DNA from: Phaeocystidibacter luteus
GTDB taxonomy: Bacteria > Bacteroidota > Bacteroidia > Flavobacteriales > Schleiferiaceae
Length of the DNA stretch: 64,000 bases
Assembly (NCBI RefSeq): GCF_008933115.1
Contig: NZ_WBVO01000002.1
Coordinates: 62,001 to 126,000 of the forward strand
Reading direction: 5' to 3'
Shown: piece after piece, positions 43,854 through 52,858 of the stretch
Layout of the letters: each line of letters starts with the position of its first letter
Position numbering within the stretch: the first letter of the stretch is position 1
Position numbers and translations under genes: made by a program
The notes under the pieces: model-generated
Seen by the model: the letters and a program-made list of their open reading frames with translations, nothing else
Told to the model about the DNA's origin: nothing
Database searches by the model: none

Positions 43854-44504
43854 CTATCGCCGACGTCTTGAACTCCTTCTGGTTTGAGGATTGTAAACCG
43901 CGGGTGTAAGCTTCAATAGCTCAGCGGCTTGATTCTGAACGGCTTTCGCGTCATCTGCATTGGTGAAACGGGCTAAATGCCATTTCTTCAAATGACTTTT
44001 ATTCATGAGGAACACGTCGTAGTAGACATCCGTGTCAGATTGAACGTTACCTCCATAGTCGGCCATTCTCGTGCTCATGTTTCGTTTCATGATGGTGACA
44101 TCCTGATAAGGACCCACATCTTGCCATTTTCCAAGTCGCAATCCCAAGAAGTAATTTACTGAGCGAATACGGCCGGCCTCTGGGAGGATTTGGGTTCTCG
44201 TTTCCAAAAGCATTACAAAAAGGCCAATCAGCAAGAAGATGATTCCGATTGGAACCGCGGCGATGAGCACGGTGAACTCCATGCCGGGGGTGAACGTGAA
44301 AATCGCACCGGCGATTAAAATGAAGAGCCATGCGCCGAAGCGCATTCCGGACGAAAAGGATTTGCCATGGCTGAATTCTGAAACCTTCGATGGATCGGCG
44401 TCTAAGAGCATAACTGAGAGTTTGAGTACGCAATTTAAGAACCAGATGGCGCAACTCACAATCATATACCGTTGCGCTTTTGTTATCTTCGCGACAAACC
44501 CCAT
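43854..44504 (-). CDS. Small membrane protein, GLRLGKW family paralogue
   Basis: A 216-residue protein, paralogous to that at 43284. Three hydrophobic segments (about 14-34, 57-72, 78-99), then TRTQILPEAGRIRS to GLRLGKW and a strand-rich part (VYYDVFLMNKSHLKKWHLARF), ending in an Arg/Ser-rich tail (RRSSRRRR). Function unknown. ATG 44504 would overlap the promoter of the divergent decarboxylase gene, so ATG 44468 (MIVSCAIW) is a plausible alternative. It is 30 bp upstream of its paralogue on the same strand. Confidence 0.72.
   Translation of the reverse strand: MGFVAKITKAQRYMIVSCAIWFLNCVLKLSVMLLDADPSKVSEFSHGKSFSSGMRFGAWLFILIAGAIFTFTPGMEFTVLIAAVPIGIIFLLIGLFVMLLETRTQILPEAGRIRSVNYFLGLRLGKWQDVGPYQDVTIMKRNMSTRMADYGGNVQSDTDVYYDVFLMNKSHLKKWHLARFTNADDAKAVQNQAAELLKLTPAVYNPQTRRSSRRRR
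44484..44491 (+). promoter_or_regulatory. -7 element of the ACMSD gene
   Basis: TATCTTCG, 18 bp before the GTG at 44510. It makes a TTG start at 44480 unlikely. Confidence 0.5.
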
Positions 44505-44509
44505 TTGCA

Positions 44510-45541
44510 GTGTCGAAATCCGCTTTTCCAGATATATTCACGATTGATATCCACACCCATATCCTCCCGGAGAATATTCCAAATTTCCGTGAGAAGTTTG
44601 GGTACGGCGGCTTTATTCACTTAGATCATCACAAGCCTTGCTGTGCGCGTATGATGATGGATGATAAGTTCTTTCGCGAAGTGCAAGACAACTGCTGGGA
44701 TCCCAAAACCCGTGCAACAGAGTGTAACCATCAACAAGTGGATGTACAAGTGCTTTCCACGGTGCCTGTGATGTTCAGTTACTGGGCAAAACCAGAGCAC
44801 ACACTCGAAGTTGCCAAGTTTCTCAATGATCACATCGCCGATATCCGTCATACGTATCCCGACAGATTCGTAGGATTGGGCACGGTCCCAATGCAAGATC
44901 CAGAGCTCGCCATTCAAGAATTGAAGCGGTGCAAGGAAATTGGATTAAGAGGAATCGAAATCGGGACACACGTAAACGATTGGAACCTCGATGCACCTGA
45001 GATATTCGCCGTTCTTGAAGCTTGCCAAGATTTGGATATGGCGGTGTTTGTGCATCCATGGGACATGATGGGTAAGGAGAATATGCCTAAGTACTGGTTG
45101 CCCTGGCTTGTTGGTATGCCAGCCGAAAGCTCGCTTGCACTTTGCAGTTTGATTTTCTCTGGTACGTTCGAGAAGCTACCTAATCTTCGCGTGGCAATCG
45201 CTCACGGCGGGGGCAGCTTCCCAGCCACCTTGGGAAGAATCCAACACGGTTTCGATGTGCGTCCAGATTTATGCGCCATCGACAACCCTATTCCGCCAAC
45301 ATCGTACATGGGTAAGTTCTGGCTTGATTCTCTCGTACACGATCAAAAGATGCTCGATTATGTGGTGGATCTGGTTGGGGAAAACCGTGTAGCACTAGGT
45401 ACAGACTATCCCTTCCCTTTAGGCGAACTCGAACCAGGTCAGCTCATCCACTCAATGGACTGGTCAGAATCAAAAAAAGAGAACCTACTCAGTGGGTCTG
45501 CCCTTGAGTGGCTCAACATGTCTAAATCCGATTTTAAGTGA
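44510..45541 (+). CDS. 2-amino-3-carboxymuconate-6-semialdehyde decarboxylase (ACMSD), amidohydrolase family
   Basis: A ~343-residue TIM-barrel metal-dependent decarboxylase acting on ACMS, the product of 3-HAO, and so steering tryptophan carbon away from NAD synthesis. Metal ligands: DIHTHILPE (HxH, about 15-17), FVHPWDMMG (His), AHGGGSFP (His) and GTDYPFPLG (Asp). These match the ACMSD branch. I prefer GTG 44510 as start since the TTG at 44480 lies upstream of a promoter-like TATCTTCG; the true start needs checking. The next gene overlaps by 4 bp (GTGA). Confidence 0.88.
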   Translation: MSKSAFPDIFTIDIHTHILPENIPNFREKFGYGGFIHLDHHKPCCARMMMDDKFFREVQDNCWDPKTRATECNHQQVDVQVLSTVPVMFSYWAKPEHTLEVAKFLNDHIADIRHTYPDRFVGLGTVPMQDPELAIQELKRCKEIGLRGIEIGTHVNDWNLDAPEIFAVLEACQDLDMAVFVHPWDMMGKENMPKYWLPWLVGMPAESSLALCSLIFSGTFEKLPNLRVAIAHGGGSFPATLGRIQHGFDVRPDLCAIDNPIPPTSYMGKFWLDSLVHDQKMLDYVVDLVGENRVALGTDYPFPLGELEPGQLIHSMDWSESKKENLLSGSALEWLNMSKSDFK

Positions 45542-45921
45542 GACCCGTGCCTTTCTCCGTACTCCGAGCAGTGGCTTGGATAGTGTTTGTTGAAATGGCC
45601 GCCATGGTCGTTTTTGGCTGGTACGAGTTTATGTCAGATCGGCTTGAACCGCTATTGCCTATTGCCTTTACGGGTGCTGCTGTAGCTTGCTGGCCCATGC
45701 TGCCTAGTGCGGGCTGGGGCGTTTTTAAGGGGGGAAATATTTGTAGAAATACGCCTACCTATATTGTTGCCGTGCTTGTTCATTTAACCTTTGCCGGAGG
45801 GTATTGGACGTATGCGCTAGATGATGCTAAATTCGATGAGATTTTCGCACTTGGCCTGACGGTTACGAGTTTGATTCTCGTTCGAGCTTATTCCGATTAC
45901 AAGAAGCAGTTTATGTCATGA
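45538..45921 (+). CDS. Hypothetical small membrane protein
   Basis: A 127-residue protein with four hydrophobic segments (about 7-25, 38-52, 71-88, 100-117). GTG start overlaps the ACMSD stop, and its end overlaps the next gene by 4 bp, so it is coupled to both. It is Trp- and Ala-rich, with no recognised motif. A link to the kynurenine enzymes is positional only. Confidence 0.7.
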   Translation: MRPVPFSVLRAVAWIVFVEMAAMVVFGWYEFMSDRLEPLLPIAFTGAAVACWPMLPSAGWGVFKGGNICRNTPTYIVAVLVHLTFAGGYWTYALDDAKFDEIFALGLTVTSLILVRAYSDYKKQFMS

Positions 45922-46232
45922 AAAACCTGAACTACGCTATATGGGCTGTGCTGCTGGCGGAGGTGATAGCCTTCGGAGATATGCAGGTAACCTTGCATGT
46001 CATCCTAGCTTTGTTCCTGTTTTTGATGATGATTTTCAGATTTTTTGCGGGTCGTTCGAACAAGTGGGGCGAGAGTGTTGAGCGCTTCAATCGGGCCAAT
46101 CCGCTCAATCCGAAGTTGTACACAGCCATCCTCGTTGTGTTTTCACTCATAGCAATTTACGTCCCTTACCAAAGTGGTGTTATACCTGTTCCATTGTACT
46201 TCCTTATCGGAATGCTTTGGTTCACTAAGTAA
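45918..46232 (+). CDS. Hypothetical small membrane protein
   Basis: A 104-residue protein with three transmembrane helices (about 7-20, 24-43, 70-100). A loop (RSNKWGESVERFNRANPLNPK) lies between the second and third. Start overlaps the preceding stop (ATGA). Unknown function; the two small proteins probably work together as they are translationally coupled. Confidence 0.7.
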   Translation: MKNLNYAIWAVLLAEVIAFGDMQVTLHVILALFLFLMMIFRFFAGRSNKWGESVERFNRANPLNPKLYTAILVVFSLIAIYVPYQSGVIPVPLYFLIGMLWFTK

Positions 46233-46286
46233 GGTAAGTCACATTCGCACGTCAACGGCGATAGTCGTAAGACGATAGATAGTTTG

Positions 46287-46294
46287 TATCTTTG
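46287..46294 (+). promoter_or_regulatory. -7 element of purF
   Basis: TATCTTTG. About 27 bp downstream is an AGGAGG (46321-46326), rare here, but 19 bp before the ATG at 46346, too far for a normal ribosome site. Confidence 0.55.
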
Positions 46295-46345
46295 CAGCTC
46301 CTTTCGGCAGCTACGTTGATAGGAGGAAAAAAGGTCGTTTTTCAA

Positions 46346-48244
46346 ATGAGTGACTTCATCCACCACGAGTGCGGTATAGCCATGGTAAGGCTCCGCAAAC
46401 CCCTCAATTATTACGTCGAGAAATACGGCACAGCCCTCTACGGTTTAAACAAAATGTATCTCCTTATGGAGAAACAGCACAACCGCGGACAAGACGGAGC
46501 CGGCCTCGCGAGCATCAAATTGGATGTTCCTCCAGGCAGACGTTACATTTCTCGCCAGCGTAGCATCGACCCGAAACCGATTCAAGACATTTTCCAATAC
46601 GTTCAGAAGCGCATTGCCGACGGTGTAGCGGATAATCCAGAGTTGTTGAAAGATGCCGATTGGCTGAAGGAGAATTTGCCGTTCATCGGCGAAGTATACC
46701 TCGGTCACCTTCGCTATGGAACGTACGGAAAGAACAGCATCGAAGCTTGTCACCCTTTCCTTCGCCAGAACAACTGGATGACGCGTAACCTCATCGTTGC
46801 GGGAAACTTCAACATGACAAATGTTGATGAACTCTTCAACCAACTCGTTGAGCTTGGTCAGCATCCAAAGGAGAAAGCCGATACGGTAACGGTGATGGAG
46901 AAGATTGGTCACTTCCTAGATGAGGCCAACGAAGAGCTCTACCATCAATTTAGAGAAGACGGCTTGAGCAAAGTGGAGATCTCTCACAAGATTGCCGAAA
47001 GCCTCGACATCGGCGAGATTCTTCGTGCCGCCGCAAAGAAATGGGACGGAGGTTATGCCATGGCCGGTATGTTTGGACACGGCGATAGCTTCGTACTTCG
47101 CGACCCTAGTGGTATTCGTCCGGCTTACTATTACAAAGACGACGAACTCGTTGTCGTAGCCAGCGAACGCCCAGTTATCCAAACTGGATTTAATGTACCG
47201 ATCGATTCTATCAAGGAAGTTCCTCCGGGCAACGCCTTGATCATGAAGAAGAACGGCGATGTATTCCTCGAGGAAATCAAGCAGCCGCTTGAGCGCAAGG
47301 CGTGTTCATTTGAACGTATCTACTTCTCTCGAGGCAACGACGCCTCAATTTATGAAGAGCGCCTCGAACTTGGTCGCCGACTTACCCCGGTGATTATGGA
47401 GGCGGTAGACCACGACATTGACAACACGGTCTTTGGCTTCATTCCTAACACCGCAGAGGTTAGCTTCTACGGGATAGTAAAGGGCGTGGAAGAACACCTA
47501 AACGAATGGAAGAAGCAGGAGATCACCGCAATGGGCGGAAATATCGATCCTGCCCGTTTAGATAAGGTCATCAACACCCGTATGCGTGTAGACAAGGTGG
47601 CTTGGAAGGATGTGAAACTCCGAACTTTTATCACACAAGATGACAGTCGCGATGACCTTGTTTCGCACGTTTATGACGTGACGTATGGGGTGGTCAAGAA
47701 AAGCGACAACCTCGTTGTGATGGATGATTCCATTGTTCGAGGAACTACATTGAAGCAGAGCATCCTCAAGATTCTTGATAGACTTGAGCCCAAGAAAATC
47801 ATTGTCGTGAGTTCGGCTCCGCAGATTCGATTCCCTGATTGTTATGGAATCGACATGGCGAAGATGGGCGACTTTATCGCATTCCGTGCGGCTATTGAGC
47901 TTTTGAAAGAAAGCAACCAACACAAGCTCATCCAGGAGACGTACGAGAAATGTCTGGCTCAAGTGAACATGCCAGATGAGGAGGTTCGCAACTTTGTGAA
48001 GGACATTTACGCGCCATTTACGCCAGAGCAGATCAGCCAGAAATGCGCAGAACTGTTGAAGCCGGTTGACGTGAATGCCGAGGTGGAGATTATCTTCCAG
48101 ACGATAGAGGACCTACACGCGTCATGTCCAGGTAACTTGGGCGATTGGTATTTCACGGGCGACTATCCAACGCCAGGAGGAAATCGAGTTGTAAATAAGG
48201 CCTTCATCAATTTCGTGGAAGGAAGAAACGAGCGCGCCTACTAA
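46346..48244 (+). CDS. purF: Amidophosphoribosyltransferase (long Bacteroidota form)
   Basis: A 632-residue enzyme for the first step of purine synthesis (PRPP + Gln to phosphoribosylamine). N-terminal glutaminase domain with candidate nucleophile Cys9 (HHECGIAMVR) after an 8-residue leader that would be removed; GHLRYGTYG and NRGQDGAGL follow. The C-terminal phosphoribosyltransferase domain holds the PRPP loop NLVVMDDSIVRGTTLKQ (about 465). It is about 130 residues longer than E. coli PurF, with inserts such as the helical block near 95-115, normal for this phylum. A TATCTTTG element lies 52 bp before the ATG. Single gene. Confidence 0.93.
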   Translation: MSDFIHHECGIAMVRLRKPLNYYVEKYGTALYGLNKMYLLMEKQHNRGQDGAGLASIKLDVPPGRRYISRQRSIDPKPIQDIFQYVQKRIADGVADNPELLKDADWLKENLPFIGEVYLGHLRYGTYGKNSIEACHPFLRQNNWMTRNLIVAGNFNMTNVDELFNQLVELGQHPKEKADTVTVMEKIGHFLDEANEELYHQFREDGLSKVEISHKIAESLDIGEILRAAAKKWDGGYAMAGMFGHGDSFVLRDPSGIRPAYYYKDDELVVVASERPVIQTGFNVPIDSIKEVPPGNALIMKKNGDVFLEEIKQPLERKACSFERIYFSRGNDASIYEERLELGRRLTPVIMEAVDHDIDNTVFGFIPNTAEVSFYGIVKGVEEHLNEWKKQEITAMGGNIDPARLDKVINTRMRVDKVAWKDVKLRTFITQDDSRDDLVSHVYDVTYGVVKKSDNLVVMDDSIVRGTTLKQSILKILDRLEPKKIIVVSSAPQIRFPDCYGIDMAKMGDFIAFRAAIELLKESNQHKLIQETYEKCLAQVNMPDEEVRNFVKDIYAPFTPEQISQKCAELLKPVDVNAEVEIIFQTIEDLHASCPGNLGDWYFTGDYPTPGGNRVVNKAFINFVEGRNERAY

Positions 48245-48259
48245 GTGAGGCGGAATTGC

Positions 48260-48267
48260 TAAATTCG
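48260..48267 (+). promoter_or_regulatory. -7 element of the 48297 gene
   Basis: TAAATTCG, 29 bp before the TTG start at 48297. Confidence 0.4.
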
Positions 48268-48296
48268 ACTTCTCTCTAACGCGAAAAGACAACTCC

Positions 48297-49724
48297 TTGC
48301 ACATCTCAAGAACGGTACATTGGGCGCTAGCTGGATGCTTGTTCGCCATCATCATAGTGCGGTCAATCACGCTGTCATTCAGTATTGATGAAGCGATGAC
48401 CTACAATTTTGTGATTGATGAATGGGATCGCATCATCGCTAACAACCACAAGCTAAACACCTTTTTAATGAAGGTTTTTGGTGGAGTGTTTGGTCACGAT
48501 GAGTGGGCATTGCGCTTACCAAATTCCCTTTCTTTTGTCTTGTATGCTTGGGCCACTTGGCGGTTAGTCAAGAGAGTGCCATCCACTTGGATAGCGGTCT
48601 TGGCGAGTGTCGTTCTATTAGTGCAGCCAAACTTGATTGAGTTCTTCAGCATTGCAAGAGGGTATGCTTTGGGCACAGTTTTCTTCATAGCTGCCGTGGT
48701 AATGACGATTGAGGCTTCTGACGCTAAAGAGTCAGCTAGCTTTTCACAGCGACGACTTTTGTACGCATCGATATGTATTGGCCTTGGACTTGGTGCGTAC
48801 TTGGCGGCGATCAACGTATTCATCATGATTTCAGCCTGCATTCTTGGACTTCAAATTTGGAAGTGGAGCAGGTTTGGGTGGAGATCGTTGTTGACAACGG
48901 GATTTATTCTAGTACTTGGTTTCGCTTGGGGTGTAAATGAGCTCATTGAACTGGGGCAGTCAGAGCAGCTTTTCTACGGAAATGAGAGCTATGCCCAATT
49001 TTGGGAACGCTTTCAGTTGTATTACTTGTGGCCAGTGTATGGGCCCTATTTCCTTCGAGCCTCCACAATGCTCAATCTCTTGGCGCTCGGATTACTTTGG
49101 CCTGTTTTCTTATGGTTGTTTAATAGGAAGTTCAAAGCTGAGTTTGTCATTCCATTGGTTATCCTAGTAGGTTCCAGTATCGGTTGGGTTGTGGAATTTG
49201 AATTCTTTGATTCTCTCTTACCCATGCATCGTACAAGTCTCGTGTACTATCCCTTGTTGGGGGTGTTGACCGTGGGTTTCATAATTGCCGTTGGGAGGCT
49301 GGAACGACCAATCCTCAAGTATACAACCATGGTCGTCTACAGCGTCTTTGCCTTTGTAATTTTGGGTAATTTCAGCAAGGCCGTTGACTTTGAAGTTCTC
49401 AGAGAATGGGGCGCAAGCGCTGATGTGAAATCGGCCATGTACCAAGTAGACGAATATGCTGAGAAACTATCAACGGAAGCGGTTATAGAAAAGCACCACT
49501 CTCTGCGCTCGGAGGTAAACTATTACATACGAACGCGCGACATGAATGCGCAAGTGGATATGGAGGCCGGAATCCAACTCGACGCTGAGTTTTTACTTGT
49601 GCGGAAGAATGACTTTCACTATTCGTTCGATGACGAGCAGTTAACTTCCAAGTACGAACTTATCGGTGACTACGAGAGAAGCAATCTACGTTTGTATATC
49701 AGGAAAGATATCCTTGCGCTGTGA
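48297..49724 (+). CDS. GT-C-like polytopic membrane protein (paralogue 1)
   Basis: A 475-residue protein with about ten transmembrane helices and a soluble C-terminal part. The loop after helix 1 has SIDEAMTYNF (Asp31-Glu32), the acidic site of GT-C glycosyltransferases, then NNHKLNTFLM, GHDEWALRLPNS and FFSIARGYALG. These motifs recur in the gene at 50722, so the pair are paralogues. It would transfer a sugar from a lipid carrier at the periplasmic face, but acceptor and donor are unknown. Start is TTG 48297, as the next ATG would lose the first helix. Confidence 0.78.
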   Translation: MHISRTVHWALAGCLFAIIIVRSITLSFSIDEAMTYNFVIDEWDRIIANNHKLNTFLMKVFGGVFGHDEWALRLPNSLSFVLYAWATWRLVKRVPSTWIAVLASVVLLVQPNLIEFFSIARGYALGTVFFIAAVVMTIEASDAKESASFSQRRLLYASICIGLGLGAYLAAINVFIMISACILGLQIWKWSRFGWRSLLTTGFILVLGFAWGVNELIELGQSEQLFYGNESYAQFWERFQLYYLWPVYGPYFLRASTMLNLLALGLLWPVFLWLFNRKFKAEFVIPLVILVGSSIGWVVEFEFFDSLLPMHRTSLVYYPLLGVLTVGFIIAVGRLERPILKYTTMVVYSVFAFVILGNFSKAVDFEVLREWGASADVKSAMYQVDEYAEKLSTEAVIEKHHSLRSEVNYYIRTRDMNAQVDMEAGIQLDAEFLLVRKNDFHYSFDDEQLTSKYELIGDYERSNLRLYIRKDILAL

Positions 49725-49752
49725 GTAGAGACCGGTTTTGGGAGAAGAATTG

Positions 49753-49760
49753 TACCTTAG
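49753..49760 (+). promoter_or_regulatory. -7-like element before the 49782 gene
   Basis: TACCTTAG, a partial match to TAnnTTTG, 21 bp before the ATG at 49782. Confidence 0.35.
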
Positions 49761-49781
49761 CTAACTTCTAAACTCTCTCTC

Positions 49782-50690
49782 ATGAAATTTCTCCCAAACC
49801 TTCTTGTTGTATCCATTGTTCTCTGCCTTGGTGGACATGCTCATGCTCAGAATTACCAGGCCACGTATGCCTTGGGGAAGTCTTGGCAAACGTCATCACT
49901 GAAACTCCCATCCTCTCCTGTTTCCTCAATGAATGACTCTGTTTATTGCGATAGAGACACGGTGGTTTTTGGTGAAACATACATCGCTGTCGTTTCTGAA
50001 AATGGAAACGAACCCGAGCTGTTCTTTAGAGAGGATTTAACCACGGGTGAAGTGTTTTTTTACGAACCCGCAGATTCATCAGAATATCCAATGATGGATT
50101 TATCTGCACAGATTGGAGATACGCTTGTTTCTTTTATCCCATGGACAAAAGCTTCTTCTCTTTCCAATGGGGACGATAGCCTGATATACATCACGGATAG
50201 ATACAAAATTCAAGACATGCTGGGAGATTCTTTAGTCGTGTTGGAATATGAATCGTGCAACTCCACTAGCTTCTACGGCCCATTCTTTTATGTGGAAAAG
50301 TTTGGATCTTTTGAATCACCACTTTTCGTCAAGTATCCGTGTAATTTGAATCACATTGCTAATCGCACTAGTCACTGTGGCTATGACAACGGCGTTCAAT
50401 TCTTCATGAATTGGCAGAGTGATTCTTGTGGGATAAGTACTGTTTCAATAACCGAAGTCCATCCCGACGGATTCAAGATTTACCCAAATCCGACTTATTC
50501 TTTCGTCACAATAGAAGGAGACTTAACCGGTGAAATTACGTTACTCGCTCCGGACGGAAGAACCCTTAGAGCTTTGATGAAGTCTGATATGGCCGTTACG
50601 CTTGATGTTGCTGAATTACCAGCTGGCGTATACTTTATCCGATTGAAGAGCGACAACCATCAACGGACTCAAAAGCTCATCGTCGAGTAG
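49782..50690 (+). CDS. Secreted T9SS type A sorting-domain protein
   Basis: A 302-residue protein with a signal peptide (1-22, HAHAQ), a ~190-residue N-terminal region of unknown fold with several Cys (residues about 54, 160, 187, 199, 216), and a T9SS type A sorting domain (IYPNPTYSFVTIEGD to GVYFIRLKSDNHQRTQKLIVE). It should be exported across the outer membrane. It lies between two paralogous GT-C-like genes on the same strand, so one might glycosylate it, but there is no direct sequence proof. No catalytic motif is seen. Confidence 0.82.
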   Translation: MKFLPNLLVVSIVLCLGGHAHAQNYQATYALGKSWQTSSLKLPSSPVSSMNDSVYCDRDTVVFGETYIAVVSENGNEPELFFREDLTTGEVFFYEPADSSEYPMMDLSAQIGDTLVSFIPWTKASSLSNGDDSLIYITDRYKIQDMLGDSLVVLEYESCNSTSFYGPFFYVEKFGSFESPLFVKYPCNLNHIANRTSHCGYDNGVQFFMNWQSDSCGISTVSITEVHPDGFKIYPNPTYSFVTIEGDLTGEITLLAPDGRTLRALMKSDMAVTLDVAELPAGVYFIRLKSDNHQRTQKLIVE

Positions 50691-50703
50691 AAGTTGGAAA
50701 GGC

Positions 50704-50711
50704 TATATTCG
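50704..50711 (+). promoter_or_regulatory. -7 element of the 50722 gene
   Basis: TATATTCG, 10 bp before the ATG. Confidence 0.5.
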
Positions 50712-50721
50712 TGATTGGAGT

Positions 50722-52164
50722 ATGGCTATGAATCAATCAAGCATGAATCGACTCAAATGGACCTTTCGCTTCGTAGCGTTTGGACTCTTTGTATACGTTC
50801 TTTTGCGGGCAATATTGATTTCATTCACACCTGATGAGGCGACTTCCTACTACTTCGCCATCGGCAAATACAACCACGCGCTACACTCTAACAACCACAT
50901 CTTAAACACCCAATTGATGCGGGTGACCCATTGGCTTTTTGGGCACAGTGAATGGTCACTTCGCTTGCCCAACGGTTTGTCATTTTTGGTGTATTGCAAT
51001 GGGGTATGGCTCATCCTTAAACGTTCAAATCACCTTTGGGTTGGATTGGCTGGAATGGCATTTTTACTCCTGAATCCTTTTGCACTAGAATTCTTCTCAT
51101 TGGCGAGAGGCTACGGACTTAGCCTTGCGTTTTCAATGCTGGCTTTGGGTTTATTCATACAGAGTAGAACGAATGCTGAATATGCGGAAAAGAGTCATTT
51201 TTTGGTCGTGATTGCCGCCTTCCTTGCCGTACTCTCAAATTTCAACGCTATCAACTTCATCCTTTTACTGTTTGGATGGCTTATCGTAGATCAAGCTCGA
51301 AGTGGACATGGTTGGATTCGCAGGAATCTGAAATCGATTTTAGGAATTGGTGTTACACTCACCTTTGCAATCGGATCACTTCTCATACTCAAGGGCAACG
51401 ATGATTTAAGGTTTGGCGCACCATCTTACTACGCCTCTTTTATGCGCACGGCCCGGATGTTTCTGTATGTTGATGATCAACCGATTTGGTTTACAGAGCT
51501 GATGGGTGTCGCTGTGGGCGTACTCGTTTCCGGAATCTTACTGTGGGTCTTGTTGAATAAGCGCTTCACATCCAATTTAGCGGTTGCTCTTACACTAGTG
51601 ATCGGCATCCCGTTCGGTTGGTTCGTGGAACATCAGTTTTTAGGCGCGAACCTGCCGGAAGGTAGGATGTTGGTCAACCTTCTTCCCATCTTGGGTTTGG
51701 TGTTTTTCCTTATGCTTCAGGAAATCGCGCGGCTGGATTCAGTTGCGAACAAAGGGTATAAGGCTGTGCTTAGCATCGTTGCCTTGGGTTTCGTGATCAA
51801 CTTTGGATTGTCCATAAATCTTAACACGACACACAAGTGGCCCGACTCTTCAAAGACGAAAGAGGCTATTTACTTTGTAGGCGATTTGGTGGAAGACTGG
51901 GATGAACCTGCATCGATTGAGCGATTCAATATCTACAAGAACTCCACAAACTATTATATCAGCACCCGAAAGCTCAACATAGAATTGACGGATGACAAGG
52001 ATATTAAGGGTGAAGCGGACATTCTATTTGTCCATTTGTGGGAATGGGAGAGGGTGGAGCCACTCTTGCGAAATAAGTACGAATTGATTTGGTCTGAACC
52101 AAACTACCCCATGCGGGTTTACCAAAGCAAAGCTTCCATTGAGGAACATCGGAACGGTGAATAA
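50722..52164 (+). CDS. GT-C-like polytopic membrane protein (paralogue 2)
   Basis: A 480-residue paralogue of the 48297 protein. Shared motifs: FTPDEATSYYF (Asp38-Glu39), SNNHILNTQLM, GHSEWSLRLPNGLSF and FFSLARGYGLSL; the C-terminal soluble end (YKNSTNYYISTRKLNIEL) aligns with RSEVNYYIRTRDMNAQV. About ten helices. It is probably a lipid-linked-sugar-dependent glycosyltransferase (PMT/ArnT-like fold). It has its own promoter element, so the pair may be expressed separately. ATG 50743 is an alternative start. Confidence 0.78.
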   Translation: MAMNQSSMNRLKWTFRFVAFGLFVYVLLRAILISFTPDEATSYYFAIGKYNHALHSNNHILNTQLMRVTHWLFGHSEWSLRLPNGLSFLVYCNGVWLILKRSNHLWVGLAGMAFLLLNPFALEFFSLARGYGLSLAFSMLALGLFIQSRTNAEYAEKSHFLVVIAAFLAVLSNFNAINFILLLFGWLIVDQARSGHGWIRRNLKSILGIGVTLTFAIGSLLILKGNDDLRFGAPSYYASFMRTARMFLYVDDQPIWFTELMGVAVGVLVSGILLWVLLNKRFTSNLAVALTLVIGIPFGWFVEHQFLGANLPEGRMLVNLLPILGLVFFLMLQEIARLDSVANKGYKAVLSIVALGFVINFGLSINLNTTHKWPDSSKTKEAIYFVGDLVEDWDEPASIERFNIYKNSTNYYISTRKLNIELTDDKDIKGEADILFVHLWEWERVEPLLRNKYELIWSEPNYPMRVYQSKASIEEHRNGE

Positions 52165-52229
52165 CTTCCTTTCTTGAAAGCGCGGAAAACACGAGGAAAA
52201 TCGACATATTTGATAGAGAATAGAATTCG

Positions 52230-52778
52230 ATGAAGATATATACCAAAACAGGCGACGAAGGAAAGACGAGTTTACTCACTGGAAAGCGTGTGGACAAGTA
52301 CAATGAGCGTCTGCATGCCTATGGAACTACCGATGAGTTAAACTCTTGGGTAGGGCTTCTGAGAGATGAGGTGAAGGATGCTGCCGTTGTGGAGATATTG
52401 ATTCGAATTCAGGATAGGATTTTCACCTTGGGAAGCCATTTGGCCAACGAAAGTGGAAACGATCGCGTGAAACTTCCGCAAATTGACGAATCGGATATCG
52501 ATGCGTTGGAGAAGGCCATGGATTCAATGAATGAAACTCTACCGGAACTTCGTTCGTTTGTATTGCCGGGTGGACATCCAACCGTGAGCCATTGTCATAT
52601 TGCCCGTACGGTTTGCCGTCGAGCTGAAAGGCATGTAGCTTTTCTGCGTCAGGAAGGCGAGGTGGATGCGATCATCCTAAAATATTTGAACCGTTTATCG
52701 GATTATCTGTTTGTGTTGGCGCGCAAACTTTCGGCCGATTTGAATGCTGATGAAGTGCCTTGGAATCCAAGTGCATGA
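52230..52778 (+). CDS. Cob(I)yrinic acid a,c-diamide adenosyltransferase (PduO type)
   Basis: A 182-residue helical-bundle enzyme that adenosylates cob(I)alamin, making coenzyme B12. The ATP-binding N-terminus TKTGDEGKTSLLTGKRV and the later RTVCRRAERH and LNRLSDYLFVLAR are characteristic of the PduO family. It supplies AdoCbl for enzymes such as methylmalonyl-CoA mutase. Length is typical. It lies upstream of DUF2795 and secA, an arrangement seen elsewhere in Bacteroidota, but without functional logic. Confidence 0.95.
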   Translation: MKIYTKTGDEGKTSLLTGKRVDKYNERLHAYGTTDELNSWVGLLRDEVKDAAVVEILIRIQDRIFTLGSHLANESGNDRVKLPQIDESDIDALEKAMDSMNETLPELRSFVLPGGHPTVSHCHIARTVCRRAERHVAFLRQEGEVDAIILKYLNRLSDYLFVLARKLSADLNADEVPWNPSA

Positions 52779-52830
52779 GAATGTGAGAGTAAGGTTGAAA
52801 AAAAGCGCTTGACTGGTATTCGAAAAAAGT

Positions 52831-52838
52831 TACTTTTG
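52831..52838 (+). promoter_or_regulatory. -7 element of the DUF2795 gene
   Basis: TACTTTTG, 20 bp before the ATG at 52859. TTGA at 52810 is a possible -33 element. Confidence 0.55.
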
Positions 52839-52858
52839 CCAAAAATTAAAACGCCGCT

